Shown here: positions 1 to 9,013 of the stretch, piece by piece
How positions within the stretch are numbered: position 1 is the stretch's first letter
Layout of the letters: every line of letters begins with the position of its first letter
DNA from: Prado023 sp963818445
GTDB lineage: Bacteria; Actinomycetota; Actinomycetes; S36-B12; CAIYMF01
DNA length: 64,000 nucleotides
Direction of reading: 5' to 3'
NCBI GenBank assembly: GCA_963818445.1
Contig: CAWFSG010000017.1
Coordinates: 248,001-312,000, forward strand
Translations under genes and position numbers: made by a program
Notes under the pieces: model-generated
What the model was told of the DNA's origin: nothing
The model's database searches: none
The model's input: only the letters and a program-made list of their open reading frames with translations

Positions 1-2
1 CC

Positions 3-1100
3 GACCTCGTCGGGACCGTCGCAGGGCTGCTCGTGGCCCTGGACGGGTTGCACATCGTGATGAGCCGGACCGCCCTGCTCGACATGACCCTGATGTTCCT
101 CATCCTCGCCGCGTTCGGCCTCCTGCTCCTGGATCGCGACGCGGTCCGGCGTCGCGCGGACGCCTGGCACACCCTCTGGGAGGGCAACCCCGTCATCCTC
201 GGGCCCGGGTTCGGCCTGCGGCCCTGGCGGATCGCCGCAGGGGTTGCGCTCGGGCTGGCCTGCGGGGTCAAGTGGAGCGGCCTGTGGTACGTGGCGTTCT
301 TCGGCCTGCTGAGCGTCTACTGGGACCTGCAGGTGCGCCGTGAGCTCGGCGCCGGGCGCCCGTTCCAGGCCGTCCTGGTGCGCGACGCGCTTCCGGCGTT
401 CCTGAGCATCGTGGTCGTCGGGTTCCTTGCCTACCTGGTCACCTGGACGGGGTGGCTGGTCACCGACGGCGGGTACGACCGTGACTGGGCCGCGACGAAC
501 GGGGGATGGCCGCTGGTCCCCGATGCCCTGCGGTCCCTGGCCGAGTACCACCGGGCCGCCTGGGCGTTCCATGTCGGGCTGGACTCGCCGCACTCCTACA
601 AGTCCAGTGCGTGGTCGTGGCCGGTGATGTCGCGGCCCACGTCGTTCTACTACGAGTCGCCGGCGGGCACCTGCGGCACCGATCGCTGCGCCGAGGAGGT
701 GCTCGCGCTCGGCAACCCGATCATCTGGTGGGCCGGACTCCTTGCGCTGTTCCACAACATCTGGCGCGCCGTGGCGGGGCGCGACTGGCGCAGCGGCGCC
801 CTGCTCGTCGGCTACCTGGCCGGCTGGCTGCCATGGATGGTCTTCCACGGTCGGACCATCTTCACGTTCTACGCGATCCTGCTCGTCCCCTTCCTCGCCG
901 GGATGCTGGCCATCTCGTTGGCCAGCCTCGCTGGCGGACCCGACGCCACACCCGTGCGCCGGCAGTGGGGGATCCTGGCCGCGGGCACGGTCCTGCTGCT
1001 CATCGTGGCCGCAGCCTGGTTCTTCCTGCCGATCTGGACCGGGCAGGTGCTGCCGTATGAGCGCTGGGACTGGCGCATGTGGCTGCCCACCTGGGTGTGA
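3..1100 (+). CDS. Protein O-mannosyltransferase (PMT family), C-terminal part, cut by window start
   Basis: The frame is open from the first bases, so the gene begins upstream of the window. The visible 365 or so residues have many hydrophobic membrane segments. They include a PMT-like stretch (ALDGLHIVMSRTALLD) and a late luminal portion with HSYKSSAWSWP, typical of the C-terminal four-TM region of actinobacterial PMTs. The family transfers mannose from polyprenyl-phosphate-mannose to Ser/Thr of secreted proteins at the plasma membrane. Its 3' end faces rsmI, 12 bp away, in convergent orientation. PMT next to rsmI is a usual actinobacterial arrangement. The N-terminal catalytic part cannot be seen. 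Confidence 0.9.
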   Translation, partial: DLVGTVAGLLVALDGLHIVMSRTALLDMTLMFLILAAFGLLLLDRDAVRRRADAWHTLWEGNPVILGPGFGLRPWRIAAGVALGLACGVKWSGLWYVAFFGLLSVYWDLQVRRELGAGRPFQAVLVRDALPAFLSIVVVGFLAYLVTWTGWLVTDGGYDRDWAATNGGWPLVPDALRSLAEYHRAAWAFHVGLDSPHSYKSSAWSWPVMSRPTSFYYESPAGTCGTDRCAEEVLALGNPIIWWAGLLALFHNIWRAVAGRDWRSGALLVGYLAGWLPWMVFHGRTIFTFYAILLVPFLAGMLAISLASLAGGPDATPVRRQWGILAAGTVLLLIVAAAWFFLPIWTGQVLPYERWDWRMWLPTWV

Positions 1101-1112
1101 TGGGCGCCGGAG

Positions 1113-2066
1113 TCAGTCGCGGCGGGACTTGTGCGCCACCACGGCGTCGAACACCGACCGCTTGCCCGCTCCCGTGCTGCTGGCCACCAGCGCGATGGCC
1201 TCCTTGCGGGGGATGCCCTGACTCTCGAGCGCGGCCACTCGTGCGGCCAGGCCCTCGGGATCGGTGGTGCCACCAGTCGGGGCCGGCGCGCCCTGGACCA
1301 CCAGGGTGATCTCGCCGCGCACACCGGCCTGCGCCCAGGCGGCGAGCTCGCCGAGGCTGCCGCGCAGGACCTCCTCGTAGGTCTTGGACAGCTCTCGGCA
1401 GACCGCAGCCGGGCGCTCGGCACCGAACGCCCGCGCCATGTCGGCCAGCGTCACGGCCAACCGTCGCGGGGACTCGAAGTACACCTGGGTGCGCGGCTCG
1501 TCGGCCAGCTCGGCCAGCCGGGCGTGGCGCTCGGCCGACCTGCGGGGGATGAACCCCTCGAAGCAGAACCGGTCGCACGGGAGGCCGGACACCGCCAGGG
1601 CTGTCGTCACGGCCGAGGGCCCGGGCAGGGACGTGACGGAGTACCCCGCGTCGATCGCCGCCCGTGCCGCCCGGTACCCGGGATCGCTGACCGAGGGCAT
1701 CCCGGCATCGGTGACCAGGGCCACGGTGCCGCCGTCGGCCAGCACCGCGAGCAGCCGGGGCAGGCGCTCGCGCTCGACGTCCTCGTAGTACGACACCACC
1801 GGACCCGTGCGCGTCACGCCCATGTCAGCCAGCAGTCGGCGCAACCTGCGGGAGTCCTCCGCGGCGACCAGGTCGGCCGAGGTCAGCAGCTGCGCCAGCC
1901 TCGGGGACGCGTCCGCCGGATTGCCCAAGGGAGTCCCGGCCAGGATCAGGGTGCCGGGTCCGGGCTGCCCGATCGCCGCCGCGTCGCCTGCCATCGGGTC
2001 GGACAGACCCCGGTGGGCCTCGGGGGCGTCGTCGTCGGCGTCGGGCATGGGCCCATCGTGCCGCAC
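1113..2066 (-). CDS. rsmI: 16S rRNA (cytidine-1402-2'-O)-methyltransferase RsmI
   Basis: This is a tetrapyrrole-methylase-fold protein. Visible motifs are TPLGNPAD near the N-terminus, AEDSRRLRRLL, the SAM-binding segment VTDAGMPSVSDPG, and LPGPSAVTTALAVSG. RsmI methylates the ribose of C1402 in the decoding centre of 16S rRNA. The frame can start at GTG 2066 (317 aa) or at ATG 2048 (MPDADDDAPEA). The N-terminal 40 residues are poorly conserved, so the start is uncertain. It is divergent from metG and convergent with the mannosyltransferase gene. Confidence 0.93.
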   Translation of the reverse strand: MRHDGPMPDADDDAPEAHRGLSDPMAGDAAAIGQPGPGTLILAGTPLGNPADASPRLAQLLTSADLVAAEDSRRLRRLLADMGVTRTGPVVSYYEDVERERLPRLLAVLADGGTVALVTDAGMPSVSDPGYRAARAAIDAGYSVTSLPGPSAVTTALAVSGLPCDRFCFEGFIPRRSAERHARLAELADEPRTQVYFESPRRLAVTLADMARAFGAERPAAVCRELSKTYEEVLRGSLGELAAWAQAGVRGEITLVVQGAPAPTGGTTDPEGLAARVAALESQGIPRKEAIALVASSTGAGKRSVFDAVVAHKSRRD

Positions 2067-2099
2067 CGGCGCTCGCGAGAGGCGGTGCGCGCGCCCAAC

Positions 2100-2105
2100 T
2101 AGAAT
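2100..2105 (+). promoter_or_regulatory. Leaderless -10 element for metG (TAGAAT)
   Basis: TAGAAT lies 8 nt before the metG ATG, and no Shine-Dalgarno is present between them. This matches the TANNNT pattern seen before many genes in this window and suggests transcription starts at or next to the start codon. Confidence 0.6.
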
Positions 2106-2113
2106 CTTCTCCC

Positions 2114-3733
2114 ATGAGCCCGACCGGCAAGGCGTTCTACGTCACCACGCCCATCTACTACGTCAACGACGCCCCGCACATCGGGCACGCCTACACGACG
2201 GTCGCGGCCGACACGATCTGCCGCTGGCACCGCCAGCGCGGCGAGGACGTCTGGCTGCTGACCGGCACCGACGAGCACGGCGAGAAGGTCCTGCGCACCG
2301 CCGAGGCCGCGGGAGTCACACCGCAGAAGTGGGCCGACCGCCTCGTCGCCGAGCACTGGAAGCCCGTCCTGGCGACCCTCGACGTGGCCAACGACGACTT
2401 CATCCGCACCACCGAGCGGCGCCACGAGGTCCGGGTCCAGCACTTCCTGACCCTGCTCAAGGACTCCGGGCACATCTACTCCGGGGACTACGAGGGCCCG
2501 TACTGCGTCGGCTGCGAGGAGTTCAAGCTCGCCGGTGACCTCGTCCCCGGCACGGGCGAGTTCGAGGGCCAGATGCTGTGCCCCGTTCACAGCCGACCGG
2601 TGGAGACCGTCTCGGAGACCAACTGGTTCTTCCGGCTCTCGGCCTTCGGTGACGCGCTGCTCGCGCACTACGCGGACCACCCGGATGCGGTCGCGCCGCA
2701 GAGCGCGCACAACGAGGTCACCTCGTTCATCCGCAGCGGCCTTCAGGACCTGTCCATATCGCGGTCGAGCTTCGACTGGGGCATCCCCGTGCCGTGGGAC
2801 ACCTCCCAGGTCGTCTACGTCTGGTTCGACGCGCTGCTGAACTACGCCACCGCCGTGGGCCTCGGCGACGAGCCACCCTCGTCGGGCGCCGCGAAGTTCG
2901 CGGCCACGTGGCCCGCGGACATCCACCTGGTCGGCAAGGACATCCTGCGCTTCCACGCGGTCATCTGGCCGGCGATGCTGATGGCGGCGGGGCTCCCCCT
3001 GCCGGGGCAGGTGTACGCCCACGGCTGGCTGCTGGTGGGCGGGGAGAAGATGAGCAAGAGCAAGCTCACCGGCATCGCCCCCGAGCAGGTCATCGATCAC
3101 TTCGGGGTGGACGCGTTCCGCTACTACTTCCTGCGCGCGATCCAGTTCGGCAACGACGGGTCGTTCTCGTGGGAGGACATGTCCGCCCGGTACACCTCCG
3201 AGCTGGCCAACGGCCTGGGCAACCTCGGCTCGCGGGCCACGGCCATGGTGGGCAAGTACTTCGACGGCGTGCTGCCCTCCCCGGGGGCCTTCGCCAACGC
3301 CGACCTGGCCCTGGCCGACGCCCTGCTGGTGGCCGTCCAGGATGCCGACGGCGCCTACTCGAAGCTGGACTTCACTGCCGGGATCGGCGCGGTCAAGGGT
3401 TTCGTGGACGCGGTCAACCTCTACGTCACCGAGCAGGAGCCGTGGGCCCTGGCCAAGCGGGCCGACGACCCGGTGGCCCGCGAGCGGCTGGCCACCGTGC
3501 TCTACACCACGTGCGAGGCCCTGCGGGCGGTCGCAGTCCTGCACAACTCCGTGATGCCGCGGGCCATGGGCACGCTGTGGGAGTCGATCGGTGCGGCCGA
3601 GGGCCTCGGCGCGATCGGTGACCAGCGCATCGAGGATGTCAGCCGCTGGGGCCAGCTGCCCGCTGGCGTGCGCGTGACCAAGGGCGCAGCGCTCTTCCCG
3701 CGCCTTCCCGAGGAGGCCCCAGCCGGTGACTGA
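2114..3733 (+). CDS. metG: Methionyl-tRNA synthetase
   Basis: The protein is 539 aa. The class I signature HIGH is at residues 22-25 and KMSKS at about 312-316. A zinc-knuckle-like YCVGCEEF followed by MLCPVHSR sits in the connective peptide. It charges tRNA-Met with methionine in the cytoplasm. Length fits the short MetRS form without a C-terminal tRNA-binding extension. The last 8 nt overlap the tatD start, so metG, tatD and rsmA form one translationally coupled unit transcribed from the leaderless promoter at 2100. Confidence 0.98.
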   Translation: MSPTGKAFYVTTPIYYVNDAPHIGHAYTTVAADTICRWHRQRGEDVWLLTGTDEHGEKVLRTAEAAGVTPQKWADRLVAEHWKPVLATLDVANDDFIRTTERRHEVRVQHFLTLLKDSGHIYSGDYEGPYCVGCEEFKLAGDLVPGTGEFEGQMLCPVHSRPVETVSETNWFFRLSAFGDALLAHYADHPDAVAPQSAHNEVTSFIRSGLQDLSISRSSFDWGIPVPWDTSQVVYVWFDALLNYATAVGLGDEPPSSGAAKFAATWPADIHLVGKDILRFHAVIWPAMLMAAGLPLPGQVYAHGWLLVGGEKMSKSKLTGIAPEQVIDHFGVDAFRYYFLRAIQFGNDGSFSWEDMSARYTSELANGLGNLGSRATAMVGKYFDGVLPSPGAFANADLALADALLVAVQDADGAYSKLDFTAGIGAVKGFVDAVNLYVTEQEPWALAKRADDPVARERLATVLYTTCEALRAVAVLHNSVMPRAMGTLWESIGAAEGLGAIGDQRIEDVSRWGQLPAGVRVTKGAALFPRLPEEAPAGD

Positions 3734-4595
3734 CGCCACCGCGACAGCCCCGCGCCCGCCGCTGCCCGAGCCCCTGCCCCGACCGGTCATCGACTCGCAC
3801 TGCCACATCGACATGCGCGGCGGCGACGAGGACGAGCTCAGCCCCGGCGACGCCGTGGCTGCCGCCGCGTCGGTCAACGTGACCGGGATCGTCCAGGTGG
3901 GGTGCTCGATCCGCGACGTGCATGCGGCGGTGGCGATGGCCGAGGAGCATCCCGCGATCCTCGCGGCGATCGGCATCCACCCGAACGAGGCGCCCCGGCT
4001 GGCCGCGAAGGGAGAGCTCGACTCCGCCCTCGCGGCTGTCGAGCAGCTGGCCGCAGGCTCGGCTCGCGTTCGGGGCATCGGGGAGACCGGTCTGGACTTC
4101 TTCCGGACCCGCGAACCCGACGCGTGGGTGATCCAGGAGCAGTCCTTCCGGGCGCACATCGACATGGCGCGACGGCTCGGCCGCGCACTGGTGATCCACG
4201 ACCGCGACTCCCACGACGACGTCATCCGGGTGCTCCTCGACGAGCTCGGCGGCGCCGGCCTGCCCGACGTCGTGGTGTTCCACTGCTTCTCCGGCGACGA
4301 GCCGATGGCCCGGGTCGCCGCCGAGCACGGCTGGTACGTGTCGTTCGCCGGGACGGTCACGTTCTCCAACGCCCGTGACCTGCACGCCGCGGCGCCGGTC
4401 GTGCCGCGCGACCGGATCCTCGTCGAGACCGACGCGCCGTTCCTCACGCCCACGCCGCACCGCGGACGGATCAACGCCAGCTACCTCGTGCCGCTGACGG
4501 TGCGCCGGCTGGCCGAGCTGCGCGGAGACGACCTCGCGACGCTCTGCGATGACCTGCACGCCAACACCCTGCGGGCGTTCGGGGACTGGGCGTGA
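3726..4595 (+). CDS. tatD: TatD family metal-dependent hydrolase (DNase)
   Basis: The protein is 289 aa with a TIM-barrel amidohydrolase fold. Metal ligand motifs are SHCHID (residues 24-29), GIGETGLDF in the middle, VIHDRDSHDD, VFHCFSGDE and the ETDAPFLTPTPHRG segment near the end. The family shows 3'-5' DNase activity and has been linked to DNA repair and quality control. It starts at GTG 3726 inside metG and ends by a GTGA overlap with rsmA. In M. tuberculosis rpfB lies between tatD and ksgA. Here the two genes overlap directly. Confidence 0.95.
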   Translation: MTDATATAPRPPLPEPLPRPVIDSHCHIDMRGGDEDELSPGDAVAAAASVNVTGIVQVGCSIRDVHAAVAMAEEHPAILAAIGIHPNEAPRLAAKGELDSALAAVEQLAAGSARVRGIGETGLDFFRTREPDAWVIQEQSFRAHIDMARRLGRALVIHDRDSHDDVIRVLLDELGGAGLPDVVVFHCFSGDEPMARVAAEHGWYVSFAGTVTFSNARDLHAAAPVVPRDRILVETDAPFLTPTPHRGRINASYLVPLTVRRLAELRGDDLATLCDDLHANTLRAFGDWA

Positions 4596-5515
4596 GCCTG
4601 CCTGGCGATGGCAGCGGCGGGGGCGGCGGCGTCGCGCCTGATGCGCCGGGTGCATCCGGGCCGGCGGCTGCCCTGCTGGGCCCGGCGGAGATCCGGGCGC
4701 TGGCTGCACGGGTGGGCCTGCGTCCGACCAAGACGCTCGGGCAGAACTTCGTCATCGATGCCAACACGGTGCGCCGGATCGTCCGAATCTCGGGCGTGGG
4801 CGCCGACGACGTCGTGCTCGAGGTCGGGCCCGGTCTGGGGTCGTTGACACTCGCGCTCCTCGACACGGTTCGGCACGTGGTGGCGGTCGAGGTCGACCCG
4901 GTGCTGGCCGAGCAGCTGCCGGTGACGGTGGCAGAGCGTGCCCCGGCCCTGGCCGAACGGCTCACCGTGGTTCCGGCTGACGCGCTGCGGATCACCGACC
5001 TGCCGGTCGCCCCGACAGCCCTGGTCGCCAACCTGCCGTACAACATCAGCGTCCCGGTCCTGCTGCACCTGATGATCACGTTCCCGACCATCGAACGGGC
5101 GTTGGTGATGGTGCAGCTGGAGGTTGCCGAGCGGCTGGCCGCGCCCCCCGGATCGCGCGTGTACGGCGTGCCGTCGGTGAAGGCGCGCTGGTTCGCCGAC
5201 GTCCGTCAGGCCGGGTTGGTCGGGCGCACGGTGTTCTGGCCGGTGCCGAACGTCGACTCCGGGCTCGTCGAGCTCGTGCGGACCGCACCCCCCCGCGACG
5301 ACGTCGACCGCGCCGAGGTGTTCGCCGTGATCGATGCGGCGTTCGCCCAGCGGCGCAAGATGCTGCGCTCGGCGCTGTCCGGCTGGGCGGGCAGCTCCGA
5401 GCGGGCGGTTGCGCTGCTCGAGGCCGCTGGCGTCGACCCCACGGCCCGTGGCGAGGCCCTCGAGGTGGCCCAGTTCGCCGCGATCGCCGCCGCCGCACAC
5501 GAATCGAACACATAG
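4592..5515 (+). CDS. rsmA: 16S rRNA (adenine-1518/1519-N6) dimethyltransferase
   Basis: The protein is 307 aa. It shows GQNFVID near residue 50, the SAM motif EVGPGLGSLT, the catalytic NLPYNIS motif near residue 148, and a C-terminal helical region with FAQRRKMLRSAL. It dimethylates two adjacent adenines in the 3'-terminal helix of 16S rRNA during 30S maturation. The start is GTG 4592, overlapping the tatD stop by 4 nt. The first 35 residues are Gly/Ala-rich and probably disordered, so a shorter form is possible. Confidence 0.96.
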   Translation: MSLPGDGSGGGGGVAPDAPGASGPAAALLGPAEIRALAARVGLRPTKTLGQNFVIDANTVRRIVRISGVGADDVVLEVGPGLGSLTLALLDTVRHVVAVEVDPVLAEQLPVTVAERAPALAERLTVVPADALRITDLPVAPTALVANLPYNISVPVLLHLMITFPTIERALVMVQLEVAERLAAPPGSRVYGVPSVKARWFADVRQAGLVGRTVFWPVPNVDSGLVELVRTAPPRDDVDRAEVFAVIDAAFAQRRKMLRSALSGWAGSSERAVALLEAAGVDPTARGEALEVAQFAAIAAAAHESNT

Positions 5516-5605
5516 CCTCCAGTTCGCACGGCGCCAGTCGCCCACACCGCACAAGGAAGTGCCGGCCTTAGGCTCGCCTTGGGCGCCGGTGCGGTCGATG
5601 GTTGG

Positions 5606-5611
5606 TACCGT
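5606..5611 (+). promoter_or_regulatory. Leaderless -10 element (TACCGT) for the phosphatase gene
   Basis: TACCGT ends 6 nt before GTG 5618. The short spacing puts the expected transcription start on the start codon, and no Shine-Dalgarno is visible. Confidence 0.55.
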
Positions 5612-5617
5612 CACCGC

Positions 5618-6985
5618 GTGGAACGCTCCGCGGTTCGTCCCAGAGTGCTCGGCCTGCTCGTGGTGGCGGCGGCCATCCCCGCGCTCATGGGTGCAGCCAT
5701 GCCCGCGGCTGCTCCTGGTGCGCCTGCCGTCGCCGCGATGACCGCTGCCCGCTCCGGTGCGGGGTCGACCGGCCTGTCCGTGCTCGCCCGGGGACCCTCG
5801 GCGGCGAACTCGTCGGCGCCCTCACGGATCCTGCTGACCCCGACCGCGGATCCGGCAACCTCGCAGCGGATCTCCTGGACGATGCCTGCCCGGACCAAGG
5901 GGCAGAGGGTCGCGTACCGCGTGCCCGGCGCACCCGCGAAGAAGGTGCGCGCCACGCGGGGCGCGGCCACAGCGGTGAAGTTCTCCGGCTCGGCGGCGCC
6001 CCGCTACTCGGCCACGCTCACGGGCCTCACGCCGGGTACCGCCTACGAGTACCGGATCCTCACGTCCCGCGGGTCCAGCAAGTGGCTCACGTTCACGACC
6101 GCCAACCCGGACGCTCCTTCACTGACGATGATCGGCCTGGGCGACACCCAGGTGGACAACCGGGGCGTCCCGCGCGCGACGCTGCGCCGGGCCCTGGCCG
6201 ACGCTCCCGGGGCGCAGCTCGTCCTGCAGGCCGGGGATGTGGTCAACCGGCCGTACAAGGGGTCCCAGTGGGCCGACCTCTTCACGGCGATGGGCAGTGC
6301 AGCGCGGACCCGCAACTGGGTGGTCTCCGTCGGCAACCATGAGCAGTGCGTCCTGGTGACCAAGTGCCGCGCAAACGGGGCTGAGGCCTTCCGCTCGTAC
6401 TTCGACTGGCCGGACAACGGGTTCCCGCAGCAGGGCGAGACGTGGTTCTTCGTCGACTACCAGGGTGTGCGCATCGTGGTCCTCGACTCGTTCGGCGGCC
6501 GGATGGCCGAGCAGGCGGCCTTCCTGGACAAGGCCCTGGCGGAGAACCCCACCCGATGGTCGATCGTCCTGATGCACGCCGCGCCCTTCGGGAGCCGGCC
6601 GGAGCGCACCAACCCGCCGGAGGTCCGCGAACTCCTGCTGCCCATCATCGAGCGGCGCAACGTGGACCTCGTGCTCTCCGGCCACGACCACTCCTACGCC
6701 CGGGGCTCGCGCACGCCCAATGGTCCGGTCTTCGCGGTGAGCGTCTCGGGTCCGAAGTACTACGAGGTGACCGACGCGGACTGGACGTTGAATGGAGCCA
6801 CGCGCACGGTCTGGGCCGCGGCGACCTCGACCTACCAGGTGATCACGATCGCCGAGGACACCCTGACCTACAAGGCTGTCGTGACCGACCGGGGCGCCGG
6901 GTCGACGTCGCCGTTCGGTGCCGGCGGGGTTCTCGACGAGTTCACCATCGTCAAGACCACCAAGGGCGCGAAGGTCGTGCGCTAG
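5618..6985 (+). CDS. Secreted purple-acid-phosphatase-like metallophosphoesterase
   Basis: About 455 aa starting at GTG 5618. An in-frame TTG at 5579 is less likely because it lies upstream of the -10. The N-terminus has a charged start followed by a hydrophobic, Ala-rich signal peptide. A fibronectin-III-like domain follows (about residues 55-160, SGSAAPRYSATLTGLTPGTAYEY split by Gly turns). The calcineurin-like catalytic domain then shows GLGDTQ, LQAGDVV, VGNHEQ, VLMHAAPF and SGHDHSYARG, which supply the dinuclear metal ligands. The likely role is extracellular phosphate ester hydrolysis. It is not clearly in the rsmA operon, since it has its own promoter. Confidence 0.88.
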   Translation: MERSAVRPRVLGLLVVAAAIPALMGAAMPAAAPGAPAVAAMTAARSGAGSTGLSVLARGPSAANSSAPSRILLTPTADPATSQRISWTMPARTKGQRVAYRVPGAPAKKVRATRGAATAVKFSGSAAPRYSATLTGLTPGTAYEYRILTSRGSSKWLTFTTANPDAPSLTMIGLGDTQVDNRGVPRATLRRALADAPGAQLVLQAGDVVNRPYKGSQWADLFTAMGSAARTRNWVVSVGNHEQCVLVTKCRANGAEAFRSYFDWPDNGFPQQGETWFFVDYQGVRIVVLDSFGGRMAEQAAFLDKALAENPTRWSIVLMHAAPFGSRPERTNPPEVRELLLPIIERRNVDLVLSGHDHSYARGSRTPNGPVFAVSVSGPKYYEVTDADWTLNGATRTVWAAATSTYQVITIAEDTLTYKAVVTDRGAGSTSPFGAGGVLDEFTIVKTTKGAKVVR

Positions 6986-6996
6986 CCGCTGGCGGC

Positions 6997-7002
6997 TACG
7001 CT
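6997..7002 (+). promoter_or_regulatory. Leaderless -10 element (TACGCT) for ispE
   Basis: TACGCT lies 8 nt upstream of GTG 7011, between the phosphatase stop and ispE, with no ribosome binding site. Spacing is at the long end of the pattern seen elsewhere in the window. Confidence 0.5.
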
Positions 7003-7010
7003 CCACTCCC

Positions 7011-7937
7011 GTGACCGCCTCCGTGACCGCCCGCGCCCCGGGCAAGGTGAACATCCAGCTCTCCGTCGGGGCAGTCCGCGACGACGGGTTCCACCCGCTG
7101 GCCAGCGTCTTCCATGCGGTCGCGATGACCGAGGAGGTCACCGTCGCCGAAGGGCCCCATGGGTCCGGGATCGTCATCGGCGAGGTCACCGGCCTGCAGG
7201 CCGAGGAGGTTCCGCGCGATTCCACCAACCTGGTGTGGCGGGCCGCCGAGCGACTGGCGCGCGAGCTCGGCCGGCCAGCCCCCGACCTGGGGATCGCCAT
7301 CAGCAAGGGCGTGCCCGTCGCCGGCGGGATGGCGGGTGGATCGGCGGACTGCGCGGCGGCGCTGGTCGCGCTCAACGACCTCTGGGGCTCCCCACTGGGA
7401 CGTGACGACCTGGCACGTGTGGCGCTCGACCTCGGCTCCGACGTGCCGTTCAGCCTGATGGGCGGCACCGCCCTGGGGCTCGGTCGCGGCGAGCTGCTCA
7501 GTCCGCTGATGGTCCGGGGCACGTTCCACTGGGTCTTCGCCACAGCGACCCGGGGCCTGTCGACCCCCGCGGTGTACGCGGCGTTCGACCGGCAGGTCCA
7601 GGGGCGGATCGTGCCCGAGCCGGCCGCAGATGCCGCGATCATCGCGGCGCTGATCGCCGGTGATGCCCCCGCCCTCGCGAAGGTCCTGCACAACGACCTC
7701 CAGGAGCCCGCCCTCACGTTGCGGCCGACCCTGCGCGACGTGCTCGACATCGGCATCGGCGCCGGAGCCCTCGGCGGGATCGTGTCCGGCTCCGGGCCGA
7801 CCGTGGCGTTCCTTGCCGTTGACCCGTCGGCAGCCGCCAGGGTCCACGCCGCGGTGGTCGGGCTGGAGCAGGTGCAGGCGGCCTTCACGACGACGGGACC
7901 TGCGCCGGGCGCGCGGGTGGTCCGCCGATCCTCCTAG
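7011..7937 (+). CDS. ispE: 4-diphosphocytidyl-2-C-methyl-D-erythritol kinase
   Basis: The protein is 308 aa in the GHMP kinase family. It has APGKVNIQLSVG at the N-terminus, the ATP-binding VPVAGGMAGGSADCAAAL near residue 103, and a C-terminal VSGSGPTVAFL motif. It phosphorylates the 2-hydroxyl of CDP-methylerythritol in the MEP isoprenoid pathway. The later MEP enzyme IspH is encoded at 54528 in the same window. The start GTG 7011 gives the canonical N-terminus. Confidence 0.97.
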   Translation: MTASVTARAPGKVNIQLSVGAVRDDGFHPLASVFHAVAMTEEVTVAEGPHGSGIVIGEVTGLQAEEVPRDSTNLVWRAAERLARELGRPAPDLGIAISKGVPVAGGMAGGSADCAAALVALNDLWGSPLGRDDLARVALDLGSDVPFSLMGGTALGLGRGELLSPLMVRGTFHWVFATATRGLSTPAVYAAFDRQVQGRIVPEPAADAAIIAALIAGDAPALAKVLHNDLQEPALTLRPTLRDVLDIGIGAGALGGIVSGSGPTVAFLAVDPSAAARVHAAVVGLEQVQAAFTTTGPAPGARVVRRSS

Positions 7938-7941
7938 GGAT

Positions 7942-8913
7942 TCAGGTCAACTCCGGCCCCGGGTCGGTGGTGATGGCGATGAGGTGGTCGCCGGCGAGTG
8001 TGACGGGTCCGGTGCCGGCGGGGATGACGACGCTCGATCCGAGGCCGAGCTCGATCGACCGGTGGTCGGAGGACAGGGTGCCCGAGCCGCCGATGACCGT
8101 CAGGACCCGGAACCCCGCCGCCTCGAGCTGGCAGTCCTCGTCGAGCAGCTCCCAGCGTTGGACCCGGAACTGCGGGCAGTCCACCAGGACCCGCGTGCGC
8201 CCGCCGGGGCTGATCTGCTGCCAGGGCCCGGCGGTGCGGGCGGCTGCCGGGTCGTGCGGGGCGGCGACGACGGAGAACCCCTTGTCCACGTGCAGCTCGC
8301 GCTGCTTGCCGTCGGGGCCGACGCGGTCGAAGTCGTAGAGCCGGTAGGTGATGTCGCTGCTCTGCTGCACCTCGTAGACCAGCATGCCCGGCCCGACTGA
8401 GTGCACCTCGCCGGCGTTGACCATGAAGAAGTCGTCCTGGGCCACGGGCACCGTGACCAGGTGCTCCATGAGGGTGCCGTCGAGCAGGGACTGGCGCAGG
8501 TCGTCGGCGGTGTCGGCGGTGTGCCCGAGGATCAGGGCGGCGTCGTCCTGGGCGGACACCACCAGCCAGCACTCGGCCTTGCCCCGTGGCTGGCCCTCCA
8601 GCGCGCGCGCCTGCGCGTCGTCGGGGTGCACCTGGACCGACAGCCAGTCCTGGGGGTCGAGGAACTTGCACAGCAATGGGAAGTCCCCGGACTCCTCGCG
8701 GCCGGTCACCAGCCCGGCCATCCATGCCTGGCGCAACGTGAACCCCTCGGGGGCGCCGGAGGCGATGAACCCGCTCATCCCCGGCATCCCGGAGACCGCC
8801 CAGCACTCCCCGATGATGCCCTCAGGCACTGCCGCACCGAACCACGCCCGCAACGTCGTGCCACCCCAGAGCCGCTCGGCGAACACCGGCTCGACGACCA
8901 ACAACTCGGGCAC
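7942..8913 (-). CDS. manA: Mannose-6-phosphate isomerase, class I, short (Bacillus ManA-like)
   Basis: 323 aa from GTG 8913, which has a good Shine-Dalgarno (GAGGAG, 6 nt spacing). ATG 8943 is an alternative that adds 10 residues without an RBS. Zinc and active-site motifs are visible: VFAERLWGGTTLR near the start, SVQVHPDD, GKAECW and NAGEVHSVG. A double cupin fold is expected. It interconverts fructose-6-P and mannose-6-P, feeding GDP-mannose and hence the polyprenyl-phosphate-mannose used by the PMT at the window start. Convergent with ispE (4 bp gap). Confidence 0.9.
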   Translation of the reverse strand: MPELLVVEPVFAERLWGGTTLRAWFGAAVPEGIIGECWAVSGMPGMSGFIASGAPEGFTLRQAWMAGLVTGREESGDFPLLCKFLDPQDWLSVQVHPDDAQARALEGQPRGKAECWLVVSAQDDAALILGHTADTADDLRQSLLDGTLMEHLVTVPVAQDDFFMVNAGEVHSVGPGMLVYEVQQSSDITYRLYDFDRVGPDGKQRELHVDKGFSVVAAPHDPAAARTAGPWQQISPGGRTRVLVDCPQFRVQRWELLDEDCQLEAAGFRVLTVIGGSGTLSSDHRSIELGLGSSVVIPAGTGPVTLAGDHLIAITTDPGPELT

Positions 8914-8999
8914 AGCATGCTCCTCGCGGGTGGGACCGGACATGCGGCCGGCCAGGCGGTCGGGACGTCGCTGCGTCCGACCCTACCGGCTCGGGCGAC

Positions 9000-9005
9000 T
9001 AGCCT
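9000..9005 (+). promoter_or_regulatory. Leaderless -10 element (TAGCCT) for the ABC-F gene
   Basis: TAGCCT lies 8 nt before ATG 9014 and no Shine-Dalgarno is present. This position also fixes the start of the ABC-F frame, whose open frame otherwise extends upstream across manA. Confidence 0.55.
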
Positions 9006-9013
9006 TGGGCCCC

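Noticed and set aside
2099..4474. A 791-codon minus-strand frame opposite metG and tatD
   Set aside because: It is a shadow of two confidently identified genes on the other strand and has no promoter or RBS.
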